Source: BNXB01 sp031556375
GTDB taxonomy: Bacteria > Bacteroidota > Bacteroidia > Bacteroidales > Azobacteroidaceae
DNA length: 64,000 nt
Direction: 5' to 3'
Assembly: GCA_031556375.1 (NCBI GenBank)
Contig: JAVBTA010000044.1
Location: 1-64,000, forward strand
Positions 24,596-35,700 of this stretch are shown here, piece after piece. Position 1 is the first letter of the stretch, and each line of letters starts with the position of its first letter. Below the pieces are notes generated by a model. The model saw nothing but the letters and a program-made list of their open reading frames with translations. It searched no databases and was not told where the DNA came from. The position numbers and the translations under genes were made by a program.

Positions 24596-25768
24596 ATGAA
24601 GAAACTAACTTTATCTTTGACTTTATTACTGTCTGTACTATTTGTTTACGGACAAAACTATCCTTTCAACGGATTGGATATGAACATGGGCAGCCTGTCG
24701 AAATTATCCAATGCTAAAACACGTTCTATCAGTCCGGAAAACAGAACGGGAGAACCAGGAAAAGGCGGAATGGCTGATCCTATTGCTGATAAAGGCAAAC
24801 GAAACATAGCAAATGCAGCACAAAACGCACGTGACCTGGGAATCGGATGGAAGGTAAACCCATATTTGGATATTCAGGGGGGAGAAACGATCACTATTGC
24901 CGAGATTGAAGGCCCGGGAGCAATCCAGCAGATATGGATGACTCCGACCGGCAACTGGAGGTTCAGTATCATTCGTTTTTATTGGGATGGTGAAACAGAA
25001 CCATCTGTAGAATGTCCTGTAGGAGACTTCTTCGCCAGTGCTTACAACGAATTCGCACAATTATCTTCACTGGCGGTATGTGTAAACCCCGGAAGCTCCT
25101 TTAACTGTTACTGGAAAATGCCTTTCCGCAAGAAATGTAAAATTACCATGGAAAATATCAACTCCGAATCCATGCGGTTATATTATCAGGTGAATTATAC
25201 ATTAACAGAAGTCGGAGAAGACGAAGCTTATTTCCATGCACAATTCCGCCGTTCAAATCCGACTCAGGGATCAATCCATACTTTAATTGACGGAGTAAAA
25301 GGAAAAGGACACTATGTTGGTACTTATCTCGCCTGGAGAGTTCATGATAACGCCTGGTGGGGTGAAGGTGAAATCAAATTCTATATGGATGGAGACAACG
25401 AATTCCCTACTATTTGCGGAACCGGAACTGAAGATTATTTCTGCGGATCTTATAATTTCGAGAACAAAAAGACAAAACAATATCAGGAATATACTACTCC
25501 ATATGCCGGATTACATCAGGTGATACGCCCTGACGGACTTTACAATGCCGTTCAAGGTTTCGGAATGTACCGCTGGCATGTCCTTGATCCTATCCGTTTT
25601 GACAAAGATCTTAAGGTAACTATTCAGGATCTCGGCTGGAGACACGATTGGAGATACAATAATCAGAAATCAGATATTTCATCAACCGTTTTCTGGTATC
25701 AGAAAGAACCTCATGCCAAATTCCCGACGCTTCCAAAGAAGGATGATCTTGAAATTCCGAAATGGTAA
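24596..25768 (+). CDS. GH172 (DUF2961) family glycoside hydrolase
   Basis: A 390-residue protein with a signal peptide of about 19 residues and one DUF2961/GH172 domain of two jelly rolls: SRSISPENRTGEPGKGG-like start, GAIQQIWMT, IRFYWDGETEPSVECPVGDFF, WKMPFRKKCKITMEN, and the diagnostic EGEIKFYMDGDNEFPTICGTGTEDYF with acidic residues near 257-259 and Glu279. The family includes difructose-anhydride synthases/hydrolases, alpha-fructofuranosidases and arabinofuranosidases, usually as trimers. The substrate cannot be read from sequence. The gene has its own strong promoter and terminator and is likely monocistronic. Confidence 0.9.
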   Translation: MKKLTLSLTLLLSVLFVYGQNYPFNGLDMNMGSLSKLSNAKTRSISPENRTGEPGKGGMADPIADKGKRNIANAAQNARDLGIGWKVNPYLDIQGGETITIAEIEGPGAIQQIWMTPTGNWRFSIIRFYWDGETEPSVECPVGDFFASAYNEFAQLSSLAVCVNPGSSFNCYWKMPFRKKCKITMENINSESMRLYYQVNYTLTEVGEDEAYFHAQFRRSNPTQGSIHTLIDGVKGKGHYVGTYLAWRVHDNAWWGEGEIKFYMDGDNEFPTICGTGTEDYFCGSYNFENKKTKQYQEYTTPYAGLHQVIRPDGLYNAVQGFGMYRWHVLDPIRFDKDLKVTIQDLGWRHDWRYNNQKSDISSTVFWYQKEPHAKFPTLPKKDDLEIPKW

Positions 25769-25790
25769 TTATAATCAGTGAATAAAAAAC

Positions 25791-25825
25791 AGCCACAACT
25801 AATTCATAATGAATCGATTGTGGCT
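25791..25825. terminator. Bidirectional terminator between GH172 and GH2
   Basis: AGCCACAA (25791-25798) pairs with TTGTGGCT (25818-25825); the stem is flanked by an A-run on the left and a T-run on the right, so it works for both convergent genes. Confidence 0.8.
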
Positions 25826-25848
25826 ATTTTTTACTTACTAAACCTCTA

Positions 25849-28800
25849 TTACCATTTGATAACTTCAACTCTGAACGAATAACTAACATTCTGACCATTA
25901 GGAATCATATATTCAGGTAAAGTTACCGGCCCACAGCTTGCATTTCCGACGCCTTCCTGTATACAATCCAGATTGAGGTATGTTTCAGGTTTACGTATTT
26001 CATCAAGCATAAAATCATGTTTTGCCTGCCATAAATCATTATCGGTGAAATGCAGCGCACTGAAACTCAAACGATCTTTAGAGGATATTTTCAGACCTCT
26101 CCCATTATTGTCAGTAATGGTAAACCAGCGGATATTTTCCCTGTTACCCATACTTTGAGATCGCACATAATGCTCGGCCTCCATTCCTTTTACCGTAGTT
26201 TCGTAACACCCGAAGAATGCAGAATGTCTCCTGTCCGAATAATTTTCGTGCGGACCACGACCGTAATATTTAATATTTTCCAAACCGGCAGGCAATACGA
26301 CCTGTAATCCCAGGCGATGGAGAACATTAACTCCCGGAGCTGTAAAATTGGCATCGACATCGACCGTTCCATCCGCATATATTTGATATTTTATCAAGAA
26401 GGGAACCTCTACCGGCTTTTTAAAATTGATAGTTGCAGTTTTACTCATTATTACGGTTACATACTTCCCATCTTCGCTTGTTTGGAAAGTAAATACCGGT
26501 TTATCATATACCACCGGATAATAATTCTGGTCGGTATATTTGTCATTATTCAAGCTTCGGTACCAGTTCAGTTCAAGTCCTTTTTTGTCATGAATCATCT
26601 CTTTGTCTCCATATTTCAATGATTTCATAACTCCTGTCTGCATATCAAAAACCGTTGAGAATTCAGTTCCGGTAATGACCAACTCATTCCCTGTTTTTTC
26701 AGCTTGAATCTTTTGCATGGAAGTCGTATTCAACAATGGCAACAGTTGCTTTTTATTAAGCGCAAACTGCTCTGAAGCAACAATATACCCGACTTTTCCC
26801 CAACTGGTATTTTCTTTCAACCTGAAGTATACATTCAAAAAATACTCACTACCGGAATCCAGATTTTTATTATATGGGACAAATAATGTCGTTTTTTGAT
26901 TGGGCACAAGATTAATCGGATTTATTGATCCTGATTCAGCAATAATTCCGTCTTTAATCAATTCCCAACTGATATTGAATTCATTTAGATTGGTAAAATC
27001 GTATTTGTTTTCAATTTCAATTTTTCCAATCGATAGTGACAAGGGTCTGAATTTTATATATTGATATATTTTCTTTGCTTCCAACAACTTAGCAGTTTCT
27101 CTTCTATCGGGAGTCGTTAATCCGTCACAAACAAAGTCGCCATCATTAGGTTGGTCGCCAAAATCTCCTCCATAATAATACCTGTTTTGCGGACCTCCGA
27201 ACTTAACGATTCCATGATCGACCCATTCCCATATACAGCCACCGATCATACGTTGGGATTTGTTCTCAATATAATCCCAATATTCAGCAATATTACCTAA
27301 GGCATTACCCATTGCATGGTCGTATTCACACAAAAAATAAGGTTTATCACTTTCCCGTTGATCAAAGGCTGCCATTCGTTCCAGTGACGGATACATGTGA
27401 GAATCTATATCGGCCGACTCATTTCTTCCTTCATAATGAACAAGACGAGACGGATCCATCTGGCGGGCTAATTTTGCGATCTCATCAAAATTTTGTCCGT
27501 TTCCTCCTTCATTTCCCATCGACCAGAAGATGACGGATGGATGATTCCGATCGCGCTGTATCATTCTTTCCAAACGATCTTTATACGCAGGTAACCAGGA
27601 AGGCATATTACTGACGGAATGGTTTCCGTGATTTTCAATATCGGCTTCATCTACAGTATAAAGACCGTAATAATCGTAAATCGCATACATTTTAGCCTGA
27701 TTAGGATAGTGACTTGTACGAATCGTATTCATATTGTAACGTTTCATCATCGTTACATCCTGAATCATCGTTTCCACCGGAACACTTTTACCATATATCG
27801 GATGGGTATCATGCCTGTTGGTTCCTTTGAAAAACACCTGTTCATTATTGATATAAACCCGTTTATTTTTTATCTCGGTTTTACGGAATCCGAATTTGGA
27901 AGACATCACTTCCGTTACGTTTCCGTTTTTGTCTTTCAATGAAATAATCGTTGTATAAAGATTTGGTTTTTCTGCCGACCATAACATCGGATTCATAACA
28001 GAAGCCTGTAAATCGAGACTCTGTTCTTCTTTACTTTTCAAGACGTTTGTATTCTTTGAAATATCAGCTATTGCTTTTCCTTGCGGATCTAATAAAGTAA
28101 TGTCAATAGATGCGGCCGATTCTTTCTTATCATCATTTTTTACAAAAGCCTTTGCTTTGAATGTGGCTGATGAATAATCATCTCCCTTGAATTCGGACGA
28201 CAATTGATAATCGCGGACATGAACTTTCGGAGTTGCAAACAGAAACACATCGCGATGAATACCACTCATACGGAACATATCCTGGTCTTCGATATAACTG
28301 GCGTCTGTCCAACGGAACACTTGTACGGCAATCATATTTTTTCCCGGCTTAACGTATTCGGATATATTAAATTCCGCTACATTGTTTGCACCCTGGCTGT
28401 ATCCTACTTTTTTGCCGTTTATCCAGATATAAAAGCCACTATACACTCCATCGAAATGAATAAAAATGTTTTTTCCATCCCAACCGGTCGGGATATCGAA
28501 ATCGCGGCGGTAGGAACCTACCGGATTCGGTTCTTTTTCATTAGTATACCCTTTTTGCGGTTGAATAAACGGAGGATTATTCTTAAACGGATAAGTTATA
28601 TTGGTATAGATAGGTGTTCCGTAACCGTGCATCTCCCAATTGGAAGGAACAGGTATTTCTTTCCAGGAAGAAACGTTGTAACCGGTTTTGAAAAAATCCA
28701 TCGGGCGTTCGGATGGCTGTTTTACCCAATTGAATTTCCAGACACCATTCAAAGATTGGTAGAGTGAAGATGACGGTTCCAACCATGGTTTATCAAAACT

Positions 28801-29436
28801 TTGATCCGCTTTGAGAGTTTCTATCGACGGAAAAGGAATGTACGTAACATGCCCCGGTTCTTTATTAACGGCAAAAATAGTTTCATTTTCCCAATCGTTT
28901 TTACTTCTTTTGACCTTTACTTCTTTAGGCGCTTTCATGTTTGTCGGTACCAATCGCCATGTTTGCATTACATTTGGCAGTTGACTTATTCTTGCTCCTG
29001 CGGCTTCTTCCCCGGTAAAAGCCAAAGCCATTCCGCTGTTACGTTGGACAATGGTATATTCTCCTGTACCTGTCATTGTGAATTTCCAATGCTGATTTTC
29101 ATTCGCAGGTGAAGAATCCCACTGGATGACCGGATTTCCGTTTCCGGAATCCTTATTAAAATTGTCGATACTTTTATTGCAAAACGGATTGGTAATCAAG
29201 CTATATCCATTCGCTGAAGTTGTTATTTTCCAGGCTTGCCCTTCTTTTCCTTTTTGTTCTTTGCTTAAAACAAGTTTGGCCTCGTTCGTTGCCGCATCTA
29301 AATTATCAATCACCAAACCTGATGGGCTGACTATCTTATACAAAACATCCGGATTAATTTGTTGGGAAAACAGATTACCTGTTAAAAATAATCCGAATAA
29401 GAATAATAGTACTGATCTGTTTTTGAGTAATAACAT
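25849..29436 (-). CDS. GH2 beta-galactosidase-like enzyme with N-terminal ricin-type lectin domain
   Basis: An 1195-residue secreted enzyme. Signal peptide 1-25; beta-trefoil ricin-like module about 30-165 (two visible QxW repeats, AWKITTSANGYSL and HWKFTMTGTGEYTI, plus TWRLVP); then a full LacZ-type GH2: sugar-binding jelly roll (about 195-400), Ig-like domain, TIM barrel, second Ig-like domain and a C-terminal beta-sandwich ending in a Bgal_small_N type region. Acid/base Glu643 in WSMGNEGGNG and nucleophile Glu704 in FLCEYDHAMGN. The lectin fusion should target the enzyme to galactosylated glycan. Last gene of the minus-strand cluster, 133 bp from the thioredoxin-like gene. Confidence 0.93.
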   Translation of the reverse strand: MLLLKNRSVLLFLFGLFLTGNLFSQQINPDVLYKIVSPSGLVIDNLDAATNEAKLVLSKEQKGKEGQAWKITTSANGYSLITNPFCNKSIDNFNKDSGNGNPVIQWDSSPANENQHWKFTMTGTGEYTIVQRNSGMALAFTGEEAAGARISQLPNVMQTWRLVPTNMKAPKEVKVKRSKNDWENETIFAVNKEPGHVTYIPFPSIETLKADQSFDKPWLEPSSSLYQSLNGVWKFNWVKQPSERPMDFFKTGYNVSSWKEIPVPSNWEMHGYGTPIYTNITYPFKNNPPFIQPQKGYTNEKEPNPVGSYRRDFDIPTGWDGKNIFIHFDGVYSGFYIWINGKKVGYSQGANNVAEFNISEYVKPGKNMIAVQVFRWTDASYIEDQDMFRMSGIHRDVFLFATPKVHVRDYQLSSEFKGDDYSSATFKAKAFVKNDDKKESAASIDITLLDPQGKAIADISKNTNVLKSKEEQSLDLQASVMNPMLWSAEKPNLYTTIISLKDKNGNVTEVMSSKFGFRKTEIKNKRVYINNEQVFFKGTNRHDTHPIYGKSVPVETMIQDVTMMKRYNMNTIRTSHYPNQAKMYAIYDYYGLYTVDEADIENHGNHSVSNMPSWLPAYKDRLERMIQRDRNHPSVIFWSMGNEGGNGQNFDEIAKLARQMDPSRLVHYEGRNESADIDSHMYPSLERMAAFDQRESDKPYFLCEYDHAMGNALGNIAEYWDYIENKSQRMIGGCIWEWVDHGIVKFGGPQNRYYYGGDFGDQPNDGDFVCDGLTTPDRRETAKLLEAKKIYQYIKFRPLSLSIGKIEIENKYDFTNLNEFNISWELIKDGIIAESGSINPINLVPNQKTTLFVPYNKNLDSGSEYFLNVYFRLKENTSWGKVGYIVASEQFALNKKQLLPLLNTTSMQKIQAEKTGNELVITGTEFSTVFDMQTGVMKSLKYGDKEMIHDKKGLELNWYRSLNNDKYTDQNYYPVVYDKPVFTFQTSEDGKYVTVIMSKTATINFKKPVEVPFLIKYQIYADGTVDVDANFTAPGVNVLHRLGLQVVLPAGLENIKYYGRGPHENYSDRRHSAFFGCYETTVKGMEAEHYVRSQSMGNRENIRWFTITDNNGRGLKISSKDRLSFSALHFTDNDLWQAKHDFMLDEIRKPETYLNLDCIQEGVGNASCGPVTLPEYMIPNGQNVSYSFRVEVIKW

Positions 29437-29569
29437 GATTCTTTGTAATTAAATTTTTATTGTGGAGTTTTCTTTTCTTTGTATCTTTACGCTGATACTA
29501 ATCTACCGCATGCTGTTTTGGGTCTTATCTGTTTGCACGCAGTAAAATGTCTGAATACTAACTCTAAAA

Positions 29570-30979
29570 TTAATTGGATTTCAACAGGTCGTTCAACAGT
29601 TGATCAAGAGTTTCTTCATTCAACTTTTTTGCAATAATTTCTTTCTTGTCATCCAATAAGTAGATGGATGGAGTTGTAGCTGTATTATAAAACTGCCAAT
29701 AATAAGATGTGTTATTAGAATCCCAAAGGTTGTACCAATGAGGACCATACAATTTATGTTCATTTACAAAGTCCAACCATTCTTTTTTGTCTTTTAGACG
29801 ATACACACATACCACATCCAGGCCTTTATCTACATATTTTTTGTATAACTTGTCATGTAAAGCCGGAACCTCTTTTTTACAATGTCCACACGATGGTTCA
29901 TAAAAACAAAGTAATGTATACTTCCGGCCAAGACTATAAAGATCGACTCTCCTGTTCAGGGAGTCCTGCAGAGGCAAGTCTCTTGCCTTCATACCAATCC
30001 TGTTAAAGCGAACTTTATCATATTCGGACCTGATATCCGAAAGAAAAGCCGAATCGGCCCAGGTAGCCAGTCCTTTCAAATAATAATCCTCAGCTAATTT
30101 AGCCCATACATTCTCCATACCCATCAGGTTACTCTGCAGAGCATAGTTTGTCAATTTCGAAAGCATCAGTTGGTAACAGGTAGTGTCTTTCATCGTTTTA
30201 GCTACCAAACGGGAAGCTGCATTAGCTAATGAATCAGGGATTCCTTCAACCTGCCGTTGCATATATGTTTCTATTTTCTGAGGGAAATAATTAGTAAACC
30301 AAAAACGCTTGTCCAATAAATCAATATTATCAAAATAATGATCTTTCAGATAATAAAATTCTTCTCTGGCCTCATCCTGTGTCTTAGGAGACGGATAAGG
30401 GCCTGTTGACACCGGTTCCAAGCCTTTAAAGAACAAAGAGACCCACAGATCCTTATGTTGGGCGAAGAAAGTCTCCTGAAAAGCCTGTACATCTTTATTC
30501 AGGGCCTCCATTTTTTCGGTAATTGCAGAAAAATCCTGATTGGCATCCTTCAAAGCCTTGCCTTCTTCATACAATTTCATCCGTTCTTTTTGTTTTCCGG
30601 AAAGAAAGTGTATGTATTCCGCAAATGCTACCGACTGGGGCGCTCCCGTCACTTTATTTTTCTCAACAAAATCCGTTGTATCTACTTCAATCTGAAACAC
30701 CTGATTATCAGATAATAGCACATCAAAATATTTTGTACTGTCGATATAAACCATATACAACCCCTGATCCAGTTTTTGAGGTTGTATAAAAGCCCCAATC
30801 CCCTGATCAGACAATTGTAACGAATCCTTTTTGTAGACCTTTCCATTAAAGTAGGAGCACAAAGCCAACTCTTTATTTTTCAACTGGGGAGCTTTGATGG
30901 AAATATTCAAATCATTACTCCTAACATTTGAGCTCCAAACTATTACCAAAGCAAGAATAATAAAAATTTTACATTTCAT
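29570..30979 (-). CDS. Envelope thioredoxin-fold protein (DUF4369/DUF5106-type plus AhpC/TSA domain)
   Basis: A 469-residue protein with a signal peptide (about residues 1-21). N-terminal beta-rich DUF4369-like domain (about 25-115), a long helical DUF5106-like region (about 120-330), and a C-terminal thioredoxin-fold redoxin domain (about 335-469) with the redox centre CGHC in FYEPSCGHCKKEVPAL and the cis-proline TTPSIYLLD. It is probably a periplasmic thiol-disulfide reductase or oxidase. Its start overlaps the aminopeptidase stop by 11 bp, so it is translationally coupled to it. Function in the cluster is uncertain; a role in redox maintenance of secreted enzymes is speculative. Confidence 0.88.
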   Translation of the reverse strand: MKCKIFIILALVIVWSSNVRSNDLNISIKAPQLKNKELALCSYFNGKVYKKDSLQLSDQGIGAFIQPQKLDQGLYMVYIDSTKYFDVLLSDNQVFQIEVDTTDFVEKNKVTGAPQSVAFAEYIHFLSGKQKERMKLYEEGKALKDANQDFSAITEKMEALNKDVQAFQETFFAQHKDLWVSLFFKGLEPVSTGPYPSPKTQDEAREEFYYLKDHYFDNIDLLDKRFWFTNYFPQKIETYMQRQVEGIPDSLANAASRLVAKTMKDTTCYQLMLSKLTNYALQSNLMGMENVWAKLAEDYYLKGLATWADSAFLSDIRSEYDKVRFNRIGMKARDLPLQDSLNRRVDLYSLGRKYTLLCFYEPSCGHCKKEVPALHDKLYKKYVDKGLDVVCVYRLKDKKEWLDFVNEHKLYGPHWYNLWDSNNTSYYWQFYNTATTPSIYLLDDKKEIIAKKLNEETLDQLLNDLLKSN

Positions 30980-32753
30980 TTGTCTTCTCTTTTAACCATT
31001 TTTGTTCTTCCTCATTTAATTCCGGAGAAAGAATTTCATATACTTTTTTATGATAATTATTTAACCAATCAATCTCTTCTTTCGATAATAACGATCTATT
31101 TACCGGTTTCTTATCTATCGGACACAAGGTTAATGTTTCAAATTGGCAGAACTCACCGAACGCACTTTCTTCTGCTTTTTCCACCAGGATCAGGTTCTCT
31201 ATGCGAATGCCATATTCTCCTGCCTTATAAACACCCGGTTCATTCGATGTGACCATTCCCGGCATCATTGCAACCGGATTATGTTCCATACGGATACTCT
31301 GCGGTCCTTCATGGACATTCAGAAAATGTCCGATACCATGCCCTGTCCCGTGTAAATAATTCAAACCTCTTTCCCACAAAGCCTTTCTGGCCAGAATATC
31401 CAGTTGAACACCTTTCGTTCCCTTTGGAAATTTAGCCATCGACAAATCGATATTTCCTTTCAGGACTGCAGTATAATCATTTTTCATAGCACCACTAAGC
31501 TCACCGACAGCAAATGTCCGCGTTATATCTGTTGTCCCATCAAAATACTGAGCTCCGGAATCGACCAATAGCAGCCCCTCCGGCTGAATCGTAACACTTG
31601 TCTCTTCTGTTGCGCTATAATGAACGATCGCTCCATGTTCCGCATAACCCACAATTGATGAAAAACTTTCTCCAAAAAACATTGGCTGCTGACTACGATA
31701 TTCCCGAAGCTTTTTTTCGACATCAAGTTCAGTTACAACTTCCCCTTTTTTCAATGCTTCTTCAAGCCACATCCAAAAACGTACCAAAGCGACTCCGTCT
31801 TTCTTCATTGCACTACGAACCCCGCAAATTTCAGTCTCATTCTTGATCGTTTTAAGCATATCTACCGGATGAACAGGAGCATATACAACATGACAATCCA
31901 CCGGAATAGCCTCATATAGTTCCGAATTAATCTTTGACGGATTAATTAATAAACGGGTATCCTGTTTTAAATTCCGAATATAATCAGTGACCTTTTCATA
32001 ATCAGCAAAAATCACGCCTTCTGATTTCAGATAATCAACGACTTCTGTATTCAATTTTTCCGGATTGATGAACAAGACTACCTCTTCATCGGAGATAAAG
32101 GCATAACTTACTGCCACCGGATTATATCCGATATCATTCCCCCTGATATTAAAAAGCCAGGCAATCATATCGAGTGAAACCAAAATCGAAGCATCTGCAC
32201 CTTCCTTACGGATTTCATCCATAACCCGGATTATTTTCTGCTTTGTTCCTTCACCGGAGATTTTTTCCGGCAATAAGAAAACTTTATTCACAGGGATAGC
32301 AGGACGTTCACTCCACAGAATGTTCCAGGGAGAAAAATTCGTATTTAAACTTAACCCATGTGCTAACAAATATGATTTTAAATCTTTTATATCAGAAGCC
32401 GCGAAAACAGAGCCATCGACCCCTACTATACTTCCTTTCTTAAGCTCACTGCCCAACCATTCACTTACCGTGGGCGTGCCCGGAATACGTTCTTTAAAAA
32501 GATGGATTCCTGTCCCGTATAATTGGGTTTCAGCCTGGATAAAATAACGGGAGTCAGTCCATAATCCTGCTTTATCCGTAGTAATAACGACAGTTCCGGC
32601 AGAACCGGTAAATCCGGATATCCATTCCCTCGTTTTCCAACACTCTGCCGGATACTCACTTAAATGAGGATCTGTACTAGGAATAATGCAAGCAGAGAGT
32701 CCCTCTGCCTGCATTAATTTCCGAAGTTCCGATATTTTTTCTTCGATATTCAT
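30969..32753 (-). CDS. M24B Xaa-Pro aminopeptidase
   Basis: A 594-residue cytoplasmic metallopeptidase that removes an N-terminal residue preceding proline. Two creatinase-like N-terminal domains (about 1-310) precede the pita-bread catalytic domain. Metal ligands visible in LLVDSGAQYFDGTTDITRTF (two Asp), HGTGHGIGHFLNVHEGP (His), SNEPGVY (Glu) and IRIENLILV (Glu). The C-terminal extension of about 60 residues is typical of the eukaryote-like XPNPEP1 subgroup. The start lies 2 bp from the GH2 stop, in the same operon. Confidence 0.95.
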   Translation of the reverse strand: MNIEEKISELRKLMQAEGLSACIIPSTDPHLSEYPAECWKTREWISGFTGSAGTVVITTDKAGLWTDSRYFIQAETQLYGTGIHLFKERIPGTPTVSEWLGSELKKGSIVGVDGSVFAASDIKDLKSYLLAHGLSLNTNFSPWNILWSERPAIPVNKVFLLPEKISGEGTKQKIIRVMDEIRKEGADASILVSLDMIAWLFNIRGNDIGYNPVAVSYAFISDEEVVLFINPEKLNTEVVDYLKSEGVIFADYEKVTDYIRNLKQDTRLLINPSKINSELYEAIPVDCHVVYAPVHPVDMLKTIKNETEICGVRSAMKKDGVALVRFWMWLEEALKKGEVVTELDVEKKLREYRSQQPMFFGESFSSIVGYAEHGAIVHYSATEETSVTIQPEGLLLVDSGAQYFDGTTDITRTFAVGELSGAMKNDYTAVLKGNIDLSMAKFPKGTKGVQLDILARKALWERGLNYLHGTGHGIGHFLNVHEGPQSIRMEHNPVAMMPGMVTSNEPGVYKAGEYGIRIENLILVEKAEESAFGEFCQFETLTLCPIDKKPVNRSLLSKEEIDWLNNYHKKVYEILSPELNEEEQKWLKEKTNEM

Positions 32754-32755
32754 AA

Positions 32756-35700
32756 TTAATATTTATATCCTGCTTTTGCGGAAGCATCCTGCGGTTTAGC
32801 AATCGGCACCAATGTGAATCCCCAGTTATAATCTTCGTTGGCATAGATGGAATACTTTGGTTGAGGTTTATCGCCCCAACTGTTAAATCCTGCAACTCCA
32901 CACTGTTTCATATCCACACATACCTCGACAAAATTTCTCGGATGAATATCTGCCGAATGTGTTTGTTTCGGCAAGAAATCCTTAGCTTCGGCATAGTTTT
33001 TATTTGCCTTAGCTTCAGGTGATTTATTTCCCCATTGATAATCCGCATCCGATTCCTGAGAATCAAAATCTTCTACAGAATTTCTCAAAGCATTGAATCC
33101 AATCGTATTATCGGCTTCTATTAACAAACCTTTTCCACCTTTCATGTTCAAAGCAACCCAACGGGTATCGGTATGGTGACCGTTTTCCTGTGGACGAACA
33201 TACGGATAATACATATCATCCGCAGTAGAAGAGTATAATCCTATCACGGTTCCTTTATGTCTGTCCAGATAGTTCTCTTCCGGTCCACGACCAAGATACT
33301 GTACCTGATTCATCTCCGCAGGCAATCTGAATCTAACACCAACGCGAGGGATCTCCAGACGGGTATCCGCTCTCCTGGCACGCGCCAATGCTCCACTAGC
33401 GGATTCCGTTGCTGTCTTTTCATCCTCAGCCTCAGCCAGTTGTTTCCCTTGAACAGTAACCGCCGTGTATTTTACAGAGACATTCACAACCCCTGAAGGA
33501 TAAATGTGATACTTCACAATATAATCATTCCCCAATGGCAAACGATATGTTACATTTACATCCACTCCATCACCTTGCTTTGCGACTGTAGCCTGGGATT
33601 TGAAATTTTTGCTGGCTTCTTTCCATATCTGCAAACGGTATGGCATACGGCTTCCGTAGTCATTATCATTAGGGCCTCTCCAAAAATTCGGTTGAATACC
33701 AAAGCCTTCACTGAAATACTCCTGTCCGTCTACACGATAAGAAGTAACCAATCCTGATTTTTTATTGAAGGTAAAGTTAACTTTTGAAGAAGATACGATA
33801 ATATTATCTCCTGCTTCAGAAGTCGTCAATTGAGGACCAGACGCCTTATAATCTTTTTTCTCCCCTTGAAGAGGCAACTTAAATTGCTCTATAGCGACAA
33901 CATAATCTGCCGGAACCAACAATTCTGCATTTTTAGAACGGACTTCAAAATTCACGAAATATTCAGAGCCTGGCTTTACCTTTATTTTAGACACCGGAAC
34001 AGTTACAACCCGGGATAATTGAGGCTCCAGATCAATGGCGAGGACTCCTTTTTGAAGAATATTTCCATTTTCCATTATTTTATACAAAATCGTATAATCC
34101 CTCAAATTTGAGAAATAAAAACGATTGATCATTCTAAATTCACCTTTATTTAAGTCCACAGCTTCAAATGCTACATTTTGATGAGCATACTTCACTTCAG
34201 CCATTGCCGGATGAGGACTTTGATCCGGCCCGATTACTCCGTCCGCGACAAAATTACCGTCTGATGCCTGATTTTCTCCGAAATCGCCGCCATATGCCCA
34301 GATTTCACGTCCTTTTTTATCTTTGATCTTCACTGCATGATCGATCCATTCCCAGATATAACCACCCTGTAGATTCGGGTATTTGTAGATTTGTTCCCAT
34401 TGATCAGACAGGTTCCCATTGGAGTTACCCATTGCGTGAGAATACTCGGAAGGCACATACGGACGATCCCATAAAGTTTGTCCCTGTCTCTCAAACTCGG
34501 CTGTCGACGGATACTGAGGAACTATCATATCGGTATTCCATTCACTCAAAGCTCTTTCGTAACATACCGGACGCTTCATCAGGTCTTTATCCAGATCTTT
34601 CAGCAAAACATATCCATTATAAAAATTATAACCGTTACCGGCTTCATTTCCCATCGACCAGATAGTTACGGAAGGATAGTTCTTATTACGTTCAAACATA
34701 TTGGTAATACGGGATAGGTGACTCTTCAAGAAATCAGGGTTATGTCCCAAAGTTCCTTTTTTACCTCCATCTTCGTGTCCAAGGGCTCCTTTTCTCATAT
34801 CGTCCTGATGGATAGTATAATACATACCATGAGATTCTATGTTTGCTTCATCATATACATACAAACCATATAAATCGCACATTTCATAAAATTTCCGGTC
34901 CTGAGGGTAGTGAGACAAACGCACGGTATTGATATTATGTAATTTCATCAATTCGAAATTACGCTTCATCTCTTCAGGCTTGATATAGTGCCCTCGGAAA
35001 ATAGTTTCATGAATATTCGTACCTTTAAGTTTGATCGGTTGTCCGTTAACATAAAACAAGCGGGCTTTTCTCTCCACAGTATTTCCATCACGACCCTTAA
35101 CATGCATGATATGATCACTTTCTTTAATTTCAATGCGACGGAAACCAACGTGGAACGGAACAACCTCTGCAACTTTACCTCCTTGTTCAAGTGTAATCAA
35201 CAACTTATATAAATTTGGATGTTCCGAGGTCCAGGTAAGTACATTACTTAATGTGTAATCAAAACTTACAGTTCCTGAATTATCCTGAGGCACGGATAAT
35301 GATTTTGTTCCCGAAGAAACAATTTTTCCATTACCGTCCAATAATTCGTACTTAACAGATGTATTTTGAGCCGAAGAAGTCGTATTCTTTACATCCACAC
35401 CTAATTTAAATATCCCATTTTTATAGCTATCATCCAATGACGACACTACACGGAAATCCTGGACTGCAGTCTTCGGTTGAGACCAGATAAAAATATCCCT
35501 CTCAATACCGCTCATACGTAAAAAATCCTGACATTCCAGCCATGAACCGGTACTCCAACGGAATATTTTCAATGTCAACACATTTTTTCCTGCCTGGATA
35601 TACGGGTTAATCAAAAATTCAGCAGGGTCTTTGGAGTCTTCACTGTATCCCACTTCTTTTCCGTTCAGGTAAACATAGACTCCTGATTTCGCACCGGCAA

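Noticed and set aside
28204..28767. Plus-strand frame of 187 codons within the GH2 gene
   Set aside because: Shadow of the GH2 coding strand, whose domains are unambiguous over the whole interval.
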